This document shows, one piece after another, positions 39,074 to 47,694 of a stretch of DNA of 64,000 nucleotides; position 1 is the stretch's first letter; each line of letters begins with the position of its first letter. The translations under genes and the position numbers were made by a program. Under the pieces are notes generated by a model. That model was not told the DNA's origin and did not search any database. It saw nothing but the letters and a program-made list of their open reading frames with translations. The DNA is taken from positions 1 through 64,000 of the forward strand of contig CAAGAO010000025.1 in NCBI GenBank assembly GCA_900767835.1. The letters are read 5' to 3'. The DNA comes from Clostridia bacterium. GTDB taxonomy: Bacteria; Bacillota; Clostridia; Christensenellales; UBA1242.

Positions 39074-39309
39074 ATTTCACCTTTTTATGTTTCTCTTAAT
39101 ACAATGATATGATTAAACAATAGTTTTTGTTTAATTATTACAATAAAAAAAGCAGTTAAATTAAATGGTAAAATAGATTTAATTTAAAAAATTTTAAATT
39201 AATAAATTTAATAATAATTAAAATTAATTGTATTGTTAAATAAATAAATTTAAGCAATAAAATTTAAAGAATTAAATCTAACAATTTAAAATATCAAGGA
39301 GGTGTTAAA

Positions 39310-39516
39310 ATGTTGGCAGTCTTTCGTTCTAGAACCGAGACATTAAATTTTGCGTCATTGCTTCGTTCCTATGGTGTGAATTGTACTGTGGTGAATACAC
39401 CACGAAAAATCAATGTTTCTTGTGGAATTTCAGTGCAATTTTCCACTCGCGACCTACCAATAGTAAAACAAATATTATCTAGAAGACATTTTGACACTTT
39501 TGCAGGAATTTATTAA
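39310..39516 (+). CDS. DUF3343 putative Se/S carrier protein
   Basis: A 68-residue protein. The pattern LAVFRSRTETLNFASLLRSYG, TPRKINVSCGISVQF and a final basic stretch matches DUF3343, described as a putative selenium or sulfur carrier. The Cys in SCGIS is the conserved candidate carrier residue. Strong AAGGAGG site 8 nt before the ATG. It is divergent from a cysteine desulfurase across 236 bp of very AT-rich DNA (39074-39309), suggesting the two act together. Confidence 0.82.
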   Translation: MLAVFRSRTETLNFASLLRSYGVNCTVVNTPRKINVSCGISVQFSTRDLPIVKQILSRRHFDTFAGIY

Positions 39517-39645
39517 TATATATTTAATTTTTTATAAAAAATTATTTAAAATTATTTGTTTTGAGACAAAAGATATAAACTAGCATTTTTCTTGCGATTT
39601 TTTATTAATATATATAAACTAAACTTGAGCCAAAAACATAAATAT

Positions 39646-39674
39646 TTGACAAATTATTATATGTGTGATAACAT
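39646..39674 (+). promoter_or_regulatory. Promoter of the gene at 39704
   Basis: TTGACA (39646-39651), 17 bp, TAACAT (39669-39674) with a TG just before. Confidence 0.6.
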
Positions 39675-39703
39675 ATATATAATAAATAAGGGGAGAAATA
39701 TTT

Positions 39704-40042
39704 ATGAAACAAATATATAATGTGATTTTAACAGCCTTGACTATTGCAATGTTGGCTCTTTTAACCTTTGCAAAATTAAATGAAATTGGCGGTTGGGTAG
39801 ATTTAACAAAATATAAAGATGTAATTAATATTGTTAGTTCATATGGACCTATGGTGCTTGTGTGCTTGTTTGCCTTTGGTAGTTTGTTTGGTAGGGTTTT
39901 GTCTAAAGTTTTCTTTGTTATAATTTTATTACTTTTGATAGTATTTACTATTACAATGTTCTTCCCTGAATGGGTTGGTTCATTATTTAAAAAAGCAGAT
40001 GATGCTGGTGCTGTTATTTCAATGTTAAAATATATGATTTAA
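39704..40042 (+). CDS. Small membrane protein, unknown
   Basis: A 112-residue protein with hydrophobic helices at about 5-22, 48-65 and 68-88. No family recognised. Its own promoter and a ribosome site (GGGGAG) support expression. It follows the DUF3343 gene but with 187 bp between and a separate promoter, so it is probably independent of it. Confidence 0.65.
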   Translation: MKQIYNVILTALTIAMLALLTFAKLNEIGGWVDLTKYKDVINIVSSYGPMVLVCLFAFGSLFGRVLSKVFFVIILLLLIVFTITMFFPEWVGSLFKKADDAGAVISMLKYMI

Positions 40043-40259
40043 TCTTCAATCATAAAAAAGTCCATTTTAAAAATATCAAAATTTGTTATGTAAAATTGTT
40101 AACTTTATGCATGCAGTTTGGTGTTAAAATATGGTCTTTTTTATTTTAATATATTAGTTATTTTAAATATTTAATTTTTAAAAAATAATTGCTTTTTAAA
40201 TTAAAAAACTTTAGAATGAATAATAAGTTATTAGTACAGACTATAATTAAAGGTGAAAT

Positions 40260-42758
40260 ATGAAAAAGATATTTATAATTGATGGCAATAGTTTAGTTAA
40301 TAGAGCATTTTATGCCTTGCCTTTGCTTGCGAATTCGGAAGGTGTATACTCAAATGCAGTGTTTGGTTTTGTAAATTGTTTGGTAAAATTAATTTCCGAA
40401 AATAATCCAGATTTTTTAGTGGTTGCCTTTGACCATGCTCGCAAAACTTTTAGAAATGAAATTTTCGCAGATTATAAAGGAACACGCAAAGAAACACCAA
40501 CCGAATTAAGACCTCAATTTGCAATTTTGAAAGATATGCTTTTGTCAATGGGCATAAAATGTATCGAACAAGAAGGCATAGAAGCCGATGATATTATTGG
40601 CACAATTACGAGAAAGTCTGGCATAGAAAACTACATAATTACGGGTGATAGAGATTCTTTGCAACTAATCAACAAAACAACCAAAGTGTGGCTTACTCAA
40701 AAAGGTATAACCGACATTAAAGAAGTAAATTTAGACAACATTCAGGAACTATATTCACTTTCTCCAGAGCAAATTATAGAGTTCAAAGCTTTGGCTGGTG
40801 ACTCATCTGACAATATTCCAGGAATCTTAGGCATAGGCGAAAAAACGGCAATAAATCTTTTAACTGAGTATAAAAATGTTGACAATATATATAATAATCT
40901 TGACAAACTAAAAGGTAAACAACTAGAAAAAATTGAACAAGGCAAAGAGTCGTGCTATATGTCAAAAGCCTTGGCAACAATTAAAACCGATTGCGATATA
41001 GACTTTAATTTAGATGATTGCATTTATGATTTTCCATTTAGTTTAAATGTTAAAGAGCAGTTTGTAAAATATAATTTTAAAAGCCTTTTAAATAGAAATA
41101 TATTTAAACAAGAAGAAATGGCAACTGCTAACCAAACAGAAGAAATTCTTTTAAATGATAAGCAGTTTAAAGATTTGATGAAAACCAAATTTAATACTTT
41201 TTCTTTCAATTTTGATGAGAACTTTAAGTTTTGCATAAATGGAAACCTTTATGTTGTGAAAAAACTTGAGATGGGATTTGCAGATGAACATTTCTTTATT
41301 GAATACATATTCAGCATAATAGAAACAATATTAAAGGACAAAAACATATTAAAAATTGTCGCAGACTTAAAAGCAAATATGCACAAATTTAAAACTGTAC
41401 AAATTTTGAATGTGTTTGATATAAGTCTTGCAAATTATTTAATAAGCGGTGGAAATAAACCAGAGATATATGATGATTGCTCAAGGTTTGTTGAAATATA
41501 TAAAGAGCAAGAAAATAGGTTAAATGTTGATGGTATGTCAAACTTGTACTATAACATAGAACTACCATTAGAGTATGTTTTATATAATATGGAACAAGAA
41601 GGTTTTGCTATGGATAAACAAGCCCTTTATAGCCTAAAAGATAGTTATAAAGTCGAAATGGAAAGTTTGGAACAGCAAATAAGAGCATATTCATTAAACC
41701 TAGACTTTAACCCAAAATCTCCTAAACAAATAGGTCAACTTTTGTTTGAAGATTTAGGGCTTTCTGATAGATATAATAAAAAACACTCAACCAATATAGA
41801 TGCATTAACTGGTTTATATGATTTGCATCCAGTTGTACCTTTAATTATAAGACACCGCAAGGTTACAAAATTATATACTACATATATCGAACCATATATT
41901 CAAATGGTAAATAATAATGACAAATCAATTATATATACAATTTTTAATCAAACACTAACATCAACTGGTAGACTTTCATCTAGCGAACCAAATCTTCAAA
42001 ACATTCCAGTTAGAGATGAAGAAGGTAAAGCACTTAGAAAAATGTTTATTTCGCGTTTTGATGGAGGGAAATTAATATCTGCCGATTACAATCAAATTGA
42101 ATTAAGGTTGCTTGCAAATTTTTCTAATGATGACAAACTAATTAGTGATTATAACAAAGGTACAGACATTCATCGTTTAACCGCGTCACAAATTTTTGGT
42201 ATTGCACCAGAAAATGTAACCGACCAAGAACGAAGAATGGCAAAAGCGGTTAATTTTGGCATTATTTATGGAATTTCAGGGTACGGACTTGCAAAAAATA
42301 TAGATATGCCAGTAAAAGATGCTAAAATGTATATAGAATTATATTTTGAAAAATATCCCGGTGTAAAAGCATATTTAGATGGACTTATAAATTTTGCAAA
42401 AGAGCAAGGTTATGCTAAAACTTTACATGGTAGACGCAGATATATTCCAGAATTAAAAAGCAATAATGGACTTCAAAGACAATTAGGCGAACGCATAGCA
42501 ATGAATATGCCACTTCAAGGCTCAGCAAGTGATATAATTAAAATTGCAATGATTAATGTGTATAATCGCTTTAAAAAAGATAATATTAAAAGTAAGTTAA
42601 TTCTTCAAATACATGACGAGTTAATTGTTGATGTCTACCCAAATGAAGAACAAATTGTTAAAGATATTTTAACTCAAGAAATGCAAAAAGCCTACATATA
42701 TAAAGTACCACTTATTGTTGGAGTTGGTGAAGGCAAAACATGGTACGATTGCAAATAG
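40260..42758 (+). CDS. polA: DNA polymerase I
   Basis: A repair and Okazaki-fragment polymerase, 832 residues. The N-terminal 5'-3' flap nuclease (about 1-290) has IDGNSLVNRAFYAL, the EGIEADDIIGT and GDRDSLQL metal-site blocks. The middle 3'-5' exonuclease domain (about 295-440) lacks the DxE motif; the expected position reads FSFNFDENF, so proofreading is probably lost, as in Taq and many Gram-positive enzymes. The polymerase domain has SADYNQIELRLLA (motif A), RRMAKAVNFGIIYG (motif B) and QIHDELIVDV (motif C). coaE, often next in Firmicutes, is absent. Confidence 0.96.
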   Translation: MKKIFIIDGNSLVNRAFYALPLLANSEGVYSNAVFGFVNCLVKLISENNPDFLVVAFDHARKTFRNEIFADYKGTRKETPTELRPQFAILKDMLLSMGIKCIEQEGIEADDIIGTITRKSGIENYIITGDRDSLQLINKTTKVWLTQKGITDIKEVNLDNIQELYSLSPEQIIEFKALAGDSSDNIPGILGIGEKTAINLLTEYKNVDNIYNNLDKLKGKQLEKIEQGKESCYMSKALATIKTDCDIDFNLDDCIYDFPFSLNVKEQFVKYNFKSLLNRNIFKQEEMATANQTEEILLNDKQFKDLMKTKFNTFSFNFDENFKFCINGNLYVVKKLEMGFADEHFFIEYIFSIIETILKDKNILKIVADLKANMHKFKTVQILNVFDISLANYLISGGNKPEIYDDCSRFVEIYKEQENRLNVDGMSNLYYNIELPLEYVLYNMEQEGFAMDKQALYSLKDSYKVEMESLEQQIRAYSLNLDFNPKSPKQIGQLLFEDLGLSDRYNKKHSTNIDALTGLYDLHPVVPLIIRHRKVTKLYTTYIEPYIQMVNNNDKSIIYTIFNQTLTSTGRLSSSEPNLQNIPVRDEEGKALRKMFISRFDGGKLISADYNQIELRLLANFSNDDKLISDYNKGTDIHRLTASQIFGIAPENVTDQERRMAKAVNFGIIYGISGYGLAKNIDMPVKDAKMYIELYFEKYPGVKAYLDGLINFAKEQGYAKTLHGRRRYIPELKSNNGLQRQLGERIAMNMPLQGSASDIIKIAMINVYNRFKKDNIKSKLILQIHDELIVDVYPNEEQIVKDILTQEMQKAYIYKVPLIVGVGEGKTWYDCK

Positions 42759-42764
42759 CCTCTA

Positions 42765-42843
42765 GCGGAAGTAACATTTTGCAGTCCGCAAAATGTTTGA
42801 AATTGCTTTTGCGATTTTGTTTGCCTTCGGCAAACACTTCCGC
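42765..42843 (+). repeat. Cloverleaf-like palindromic element (ATAGG-arm family), forward orientation
   Basis: Outer arms GCGGAAGT (42765-42772) and ACTTCCGC (42836-42843) enclose a 10-bp hairpin (42773-42782 with 42788-42797), a weaker hairpin (42800-42806 with 42811-42817) and GTTTGC/GCAAAC (42819-42835). It starts 7 bp after the polA stop codon, so it could end the polA transcript or protect it. Confidence 0.8.
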
Positions 42844-42928
42844 CATTTAGTTACATAAGCAAACTATGGAGATTACTAAGCATTAATAAAATAGGATATA
42901 TTTAAAATATCACAAAATGGAGCAAACA

Positions 42929-44191
42929 ATGAAAATAAAACAATATAAAAGCGGGCTAAGATTAGTTGTAAACAACAAAGATGATTCAGAAATAATATCT
43001 TTTAGAATCTTTGTAAATGTTGCATCAAAAGATGAAACAAAAGAAGAATACGGCATTGCACACTTTTTGGAACATATGTTTTTTAAAAGCACTGACAAAC
43101 ATTCATATCAAGAACTTGCAAATTTGTTTGACGAACTAGGCATACAAAAAAATGCTTACACTGGGACATATAACACATGCTATTATTTTAAATGTTTAAA
43201 AAATGTATACGAACAAAGTATGCAATTGTTTTCAGAAATGTTTTTTAATTGCACCTATAACAAAAAAGAAATAGAGAATGAAAAACTAGTCATTTTGGAA
43301 GAATACAAAATGGGGAATGATGACTCTCAAAAAAAATGTATATTAAATGCTTATAGTTCACTTTTTAATGGTACTTGCCTAGAACATGATGTTATAGGGA
43401 CACCAAAACATATAAAGAGTTTTACGGCAGATATGTTAAAAGACTTTAAACAAAAACATTATTTGCCACACAAAATAGTAATATCAGTGTCCGGTAATGT
43501 AACTTTAAAAGAAGTGGAAACTTTACTGAAAATATACTTTGCTCCACTTTTTGATGGCGAATATAAAGAGAAATATAAAAAAGCGGACTTAATAGAAGTA
43601 AAACCAAAAAATAAGTTTATCTTACAAAATAAGGATAACGAGCAGTCTATAGTGTATATCTTAACCGACCTTGGCAAAAAAACTAACAAACAAATGTACG
43701 CCTTTGACCTTTTGTTCGCAATTTTAGGCTACGGAATGAGCAGTAAGTTTTATAACATCATTCGTGGAGAAAAAGCCCTTGTATATAATATTGATGCTGA
43801 CACTTCATCAGTTGGCGGTAATAACTTTGCAGAAATAATGTTTGCAACATCTAACGATAAAGTATGTGTCGCACTAAATACAGTGTTAGATATTTTAAAA
43901 TCTTGTAAAGATGGTGACATAACTAACGAAGAACTTGAAAAATCAAAAAATAAATATATTGCGGGAATTATATATTCCAACGAAACAAATGGCGGAATCT
44001 CAATGCGTAATGGTGCTGATTTAATAAACGATAATAAAATTGACTCTCAAGCACAAATTGTGCAAGATATAAGAGCGGTAACCTTAAAACAAGTAGTAAA
44101 TTGTGCAAATGAGTTTTTTGCTCAACAAAACTATGTAGTATCAGCAATAGGTAAATGCAATAAAAAAGACTTGCAATGCTATAAACATTAA
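42929..44191 (+). CDS. M16-family zinc metallopeptidase
   Basis: A 420-residue enzyme of the pitrilysin/processing-peptidase family. The inverted zinc motif HFLEH lies near residues 44-48, with the third ligand Glu in the ENEKLVILEE segment about 75 residues later. The C-terminal half (RGEKALVYNIDADTS) is the usual non-catalytic partner domain. ATG 42929 is preferred: GGAG lies 6 nt upstream, inside the codons that follow the alternative ATG 42917. Related Firmicutes genes (ymxG/mlpA type) occur near pnp and infB; here it follows polA. Confidence 0.9.
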   Translation: MKIKQYKSGLRLVVNNKDDSEIISFRIFVNVASKDETKEEYGIAHFLEHMFFKSTDKHSYQELANLFDELGIQKNAYTGTYNTCYYFKCLKNVYEQSMQLFSEMFFNCTYNKKEIENEKLVILEEYKMGNDDSQKKCILNAYSSLFNGTCLEHDVIGTPKHIKSFTADMLKDFKQKHYLPHKIVISVSGNVTLKEVETLLKIYFAPLFDGEYKEKYKKADLIEVKPKNKFILQNKDNEQSIVYILTDLGKKTNKQMYAFDLLFAILGYGMSSKFYNIIRGEKALVYNIDADTSSVGGNNFAEIMFATSNDKVCVALNTVLDILKSCKDGDITNEELEKSKNKYIAGIIYSNETNGGISMRNGADLINDNKIDSQAQIVQDIRAVTLKQVVNCANEFFAQQNYVVSAIGKCNKKDLQCYKH

Positions 44192-44288
44192 TTTTAAAAT
44201 TGAAAAATTTTTAATGAATATCAGTTTTGCTTGAATATACCTTCGGTGCATTCAGACAAAACTTCCGATAATATAAACTAAATTTAAA

Positions 44289-44325
44289 AAATAAACGAAA
44301 AAGTCAAACCTTTTCGTTTATTTTT
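44289..44325 (+). terminator. Terminator of the M16 peptidase gene
   Basis: A perfect 13-bp stem AAATAAACGAAAA (44289-44301) with TTTTCGTTTATTT (44311-44323), then T residues. Just before it (44223-44263) is an imperfect hairpin with a TTCG loop. Confidence 0.87.
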
Positions 44326-44367
44326 ATTGCCATTTGAAACGACATAATGAGATAATAATTCAATAAT

Positions 44368-44397
44368 TTGACAAAGTTTGCTTCTCTTTGCTAAAAT
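44368..44397 (+). promoter_or_regulatory. Promoter of engB; predicted leaderless start
   Basis: TTGACA (44368-44373), 18 bp, TAAAAT (44392-44397). The expected transcription start falls at about 44403-44405, on the ATG of engB. Confidence 0.65.
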
Positions 44398-44403
44398 GCG
44401 AAT

Positions 44404-44985
44404 ATGATAATTAAAAGTGCAACATATTTAACCAGTGTGGTTAATAAAGAAAATATTTTAAATGACGGTATAGATTTCGCTTTTGTTGGCAGAAGTAATG
44501 TAGGCAAAAGTAGTTTAATTAATAGTTTAGTTAATCAAAAAAAATTGTGTAAAACAAGTTCTACTCCTGGCAGAACAAGAATGATTAATTATTTTTTAAT
44601 CAATAACGAGTTTAGATTTGTAGATTTGCCGGGCTATGGTTATGCACAAGCAGGTAAGGAACATAAACTTATTTGGGCAAACATTATGGAAGATTATTTA
44701 GTTAACACAAAAGCATTAAAACGAGTATTTATGTTGGTTGATGGCAGAATTGCCCCCACAGAACTTGATGTAAGAATGTTAAAGTTTTTATTTTACTATC
44801 AAATTCCAACAACCATAATTGCCACCAAATGCGACAAGTTGCCAAAAAGCAAAATTACTACATATATGCAAGACATTGCAAAAAAATTGAATGTTGGTAA
44901 AGATAATATTTTGCCTTATAGTAGTGAAAATGGTTTCAATAAAGATAAGGTCTTATCCATAATTGAGCAAGACTTAAAAGACTGA
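44404..44985 (+). CDS. engB: Ribosome biogenesis GTPase EngB (YsxC/YihA)
   Basis: An essential GTPase for 50S maturation. The 193 residues contain G1 GRSNVGKSS (about 28), TSSTPGRTR (G2), DLPGYGYA (G3) and TKCDK (G4), all characteristic. No ribosome site precedes ATG 44404, and the promoter lies so close that the mRNA may have no leader. A strong terminator follows, making it a single-gene unit. Confidence 0.95.
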   Translation: MIIKSATYLTSVVNKENILNDGIDFAFVGRSNVGKSSLINSLVNQKKLCKTSSTPGRTRMINYFLINNEFRFVDLPGYGYAQAGKEHKLIWANIMEDYLVNTKALKRVFMLVDGRIAPTELDVRMLKFLFYYQIPTTIIATKCDKLPKSKITTYMQDIAKKLNVGKDNILPYSSENGFNKDKVLSIIEQDLKD

Positions 44986-45020
44986 CTAAAAATTGTATAT
45001 ATATTCATGATATATATGAC

Positions 45021-45085
45021 AAAAAGTCTAAATTCAAGAAAAAGACAAATATTGTTGTCTTGTCGCTTAAATTTAGACTTTTTTT
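45021..45085 (+). terminator. Terminator of engB
   Basis: A long stem (45021-45034 with 45070-45083) with an inner AAGACAA/TTGTCTT stem-loop, ending in T residues. Confidence 0.85.
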
Positions 45086-45250
45086 GTGTTTAAAGTTGAG
45101 AAAGCAAACAAAATATCTTACAAATTATCTTTATAATTATTCTAATATATCTTTTGTAATTAAATAAGCAATCTAGTTTTAAATTTTATTTGCCTAAATT
45201 GGTTTACATAGTGTATACTTGTATAGTAAAAACTAAAAATAGGAGATTTT

Positions 45251-45823
45251 ATGCAAAACGAAGAACAAATTGAAGAGTTAGAGTTGGTTTATGCTGATGA
45301 TTTAGAAAAGGCTTATAACCACCTTTTAGATGAATATCAAGTAATTAGAGCGGGCAGAGCCAATCCACACATTTTGGATAAAGTTATGGTTGAGTACTAT
45401 GGAGTTATGACACCAATCAATCAAATGGCAAACATTCAAGTGCCAGAGGCAAGAATGATTGTTATTAGCGTTTGGGATAGTTCACAACTTAAAAATGTGT
45501 CTAAAGCAATTTCTATGGCGGACTTAGGTGTTAATCCAACTGATGACGGCAAGGTTATTAGACTGGTATTCCCACCACTAACTGAAGAACGCCGTAAAGA
45601 TTTGGCAAAACAAGTCAAAAAACTTTTAGAAGAAACAAAAGTTGTTATGCGTAATGCAAGACGCGATATTTTAGAAAAGTTTAAAGCACTTAAAAAAGAC
45701 GGCAAAATTTCTGAAGATGAATATGCAGGGCTAGAGGCTAATGTTCAAAAGAATTTAGACAATATGTGTGCTAAGGCAGACAAAGCATCTGTTGACAAAG
45801 AAAAAGAGATAATGGAAATATAA
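45251..45823 (+). CDS. frr: Ribosome recycling factor
   Basis: It splits post-termination ribosomes with EF-G. The 190 residues show YQVIRAGRANPHILDKVMVEYYG (about 30), TPINQMANIQVPEARM and the C-terminal helix with RRDILEKFKAL. AGGAG lies 5 nt before the ATG. pyrH and tsf, the normal upstream genes, are not here. It overlaps the next small gene by one base (TAATG). Confidence 0.95.
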   Translation: MQNEEQIEELELVYADDLEKAYNHLLDEYQVIRAGRANPHILDKVMVEYYGVMTPINQMANIQVPEARMIVISVWDSSQLKNVSKAISMADLGVNPTDDGKVIRLVFPPLTEERRKDLAKQVKKLLEETKVVMRNARRDILEKFKALKKDGKISEDEYAGLEANVQKNLDNMCAKADKASVDKEKEIMEI

Positions 45824-46029
45824 TGCAAGAGTATATTGGTGAAAAATTAAGCATTGTTATTAATAATTTGTCTAAATTAGGCATTAAATATAAAGTAGTG
45901 GACAATAATTTTAGTGTTTTAGGTGATGAGAAACTTGTCACAAACATATATACACAAGATGATACTGTTGTAATAGTTACAGGCGATTTTATTTTTGATG
46001 TAAGGAATAAAAGCAATGAAAGTAAATAA
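45823..46029 (+). CDS. Small unknown protein between frr and uppS
   Basis: A 68-residue protein of unknown function. It starts at the last base of the frr stop codon and its end overlaps the uppS start by 14 bp, so it is translated in a coupled chain. The sequence looks like a small alpha-beta fold, with an N-terminal helix and then strands KYKVVDNNFSVLG and DTVVIVTGDFIFDV. No family recognised. Confidence 0.75.
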   Translation: MQEYIGEKLSIVINNLSKLGIKYKVVDNNFSVLGDEKLVTNIYTQDDTVVIVTGDFIFDVRNKSNESK

Positions 46030-46714
46030 AAAGTTAAATCATCTTGCTATAATAATGGACGGCAATGGTCGTTGGGCAATAAAAAGAGGTAAACCAAGAC
46101 TTTTTGGACATAAAGCGGGCATTGAGAGCTTTAAAAGAGTAATTAAAGCGTGTGGCGAGTTAGGAATTAAAGTGCTATCCGTTTTTGCGTTTTCAACCGA
46201 AAACTGGACAAGACCAAAAGAAGAAGTTGACGGCATAATGAATCTTATTACAGAATTTTGTGAGCAAGACTTAGATAATGCAATCACAAATGGTGTTAAA
46301 GTTGTGACAATGGGTGATTTGTCAAAATTACCACAAAGGCTACAAGATACATTAAATAATGTCATTGAAAAAACTAAAAATAACGACAAATTAACATTAA
46401 ATATTGGCATAAACTATGGTGCAAGGGCAGAGATTTTAAGAGCGGTTAATAATATAATAAAAGACGGCATAATTGATTGTGATGAAAAAACTTTTAATAG
46501 TTATTTATATACAGCAAATCTCCCTGACCCAGATTTGATAATTCGAGCAAGTGGCGAAAAAAGATTATCTAATTTTATGCTTTATCAATGTGCATATAGC
46601 GAATTTTATTTCCCTAAAGTTCATTGGCCAGATTTTAACAAAAAGGTTATAGAAAAAGCAATAAAAGTTTACCAAAAACGCAATAGGCGTTTTGGTGGAC
46701 TAAAAAACAACTAG
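46016..46714 (+). CDS. uppS: Undecaprenyl diphosphate synthase
   Basis: It makes the C55 lipid carrier for peptidoglycan. The 232 residues show LAIIMDGNGRWA (about 8), GHKAG, SVFAFSTENWTRP and the C-terminal DLIIRASGEKRLSNFMLYQ motif. Followed by cdsA 8 bp later, the conserved order frr-uppS-cdsA-rseP. Confidence 0.96.
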   Translation: MKVNKKLNHLAIIMDGNGRWAIKRGKPRLFGHKAGIESFKRVIKACGELGIKVLSVFAFSTENWTRPKEEVDGIMNLITEFCEQDLDNAITNGVKVVTMGDLSKLPQRLQDTLNNVIEKTKNNDKLTLNIGINYGARAEILRAVNNIIKDGIIDCDEKTFNSYLYTANLPDPDLIIRASGEKRLSNFMLYQCAYSEFYFPKVHWPDFNKKVIEKAIKVYQKRNRRFGGLKNN

Positions 46715-46722
46715 GAGAAAAA

Positions 46723-47673
46723 ATGAAAACAAGAGTTTTAACAGGTTCAGCATTATTAGCATTTATGGTTTTGCTTTTTTTTACAAAATCAGTAACAACA
46801 TATGTTTTTGATGCATTTATTATTTATATTTCAGTTGTAGGCGGGTTAGAAATGTCTAACTTACTTACAAAAATTGGTTTTTATAATAGTAAATTAGCAA
46901 TAGGAATTTATCCTTTGCTTTCTTACGGTTTATTTAAACTTTGTGCATATTTGCAATTATCTTTATATTTAATTTTCGTGTTACAAGTTGCACTTTTAAT
47001 CTTGACTGCAGGTGTGGTATCTTTCATTTGCTTAGTATCTAAAAAACGCAGTGACAACGAAATAAAAACAAGAAAAATTAATTGCTCGGTTGAACAATTT
47101 TCAATGTTTAAAGGTGTTCAAACGCTTTTTGCTTTAATTTATCCTGCATTTATAATCAATCTCTTATTGTATGTAAACAATATCGAAGGTTTAAAATATG
47201 TGTTCCAAAGTGCAGGAGATTATGCATATTTAGTTTCATTCTTCTTACTTGCATATGTGTTTATTATTCCTATTTTTGTGGATACTTTTGCAATGCTAAC
47301 AGGTTCACTTTTAAAGGGTAAAAAACTATGCGAAAAAATAAGTCCAAACAAAACAATTTCTGGTGCTATAGGTGGTCTTGTTTGGGGAATTATGGCATCT
47401 GTTGCAATGTTCTTTATATTCAATTCAATAGATAAATTCCGCGTTATGTTTATCGCAATTAATCTAACTTGGTGGAAAATGCTTATTGTTGGCATTATAT
47501 CATCAGTTCTATGTCAATTAGGTGACATATTTGAAAGTTTCTTAAAACGCAAAGCAAATGTCAAGGATAGTGGTGATTTATTGCCTGGTCATGGCGGTAT
47601 TTTAGATAGAATTGATAGTCATATAGCAAATGTCTTGGTTACTTTTGTATTTACTTTAATTATCTTACTATAA
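46723..47673 (+). CDS. cdsA: Phosphatidate cytidylyltransferase
   Basis: A membrane enzyme making CDP-diacylglycerol. The 316 residues have about eight helices and the signature SPNKTISGAIGG and, near the end, KDSGDLLPGHGGILDRIDS. AGGAGAAAA precedes ATG 46723. dxr, which usually lies between cdsA and rseP, is absent; rseP starts 21 bp later. Confidence 0.95.
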   Translation: MKTRVLTGSALLAFMVLLFFTKSVTTYVFDAFIIYISVVGGLEMSNLLTKIGFYNSKLAIGIYPLLSYGLFKLCAYLQLSLYLIFVLQVALLILTAGVVSFICLVSKKRSDNEIKTRKINCSVEQFSMFKGVQTLFALIYPAFIINLLLYVNNIEGLKYVFQSAGDYAYLVSFFLLAYVFIIPIFVDTFAMLTGSLLKGKKLCEKISPNKTISGAIGGLVWGIMASVAMFFIFNSIDKFRVMFIAINLTWWKMLIVGIISSVLCQLGDIFESFLKRKANVKDSGDLLPGHGGILDRIDSHIANVLVTFVFTLIILL

Positions 47674-47694
47674 AAAATTAAAAGGAGAGTTATA

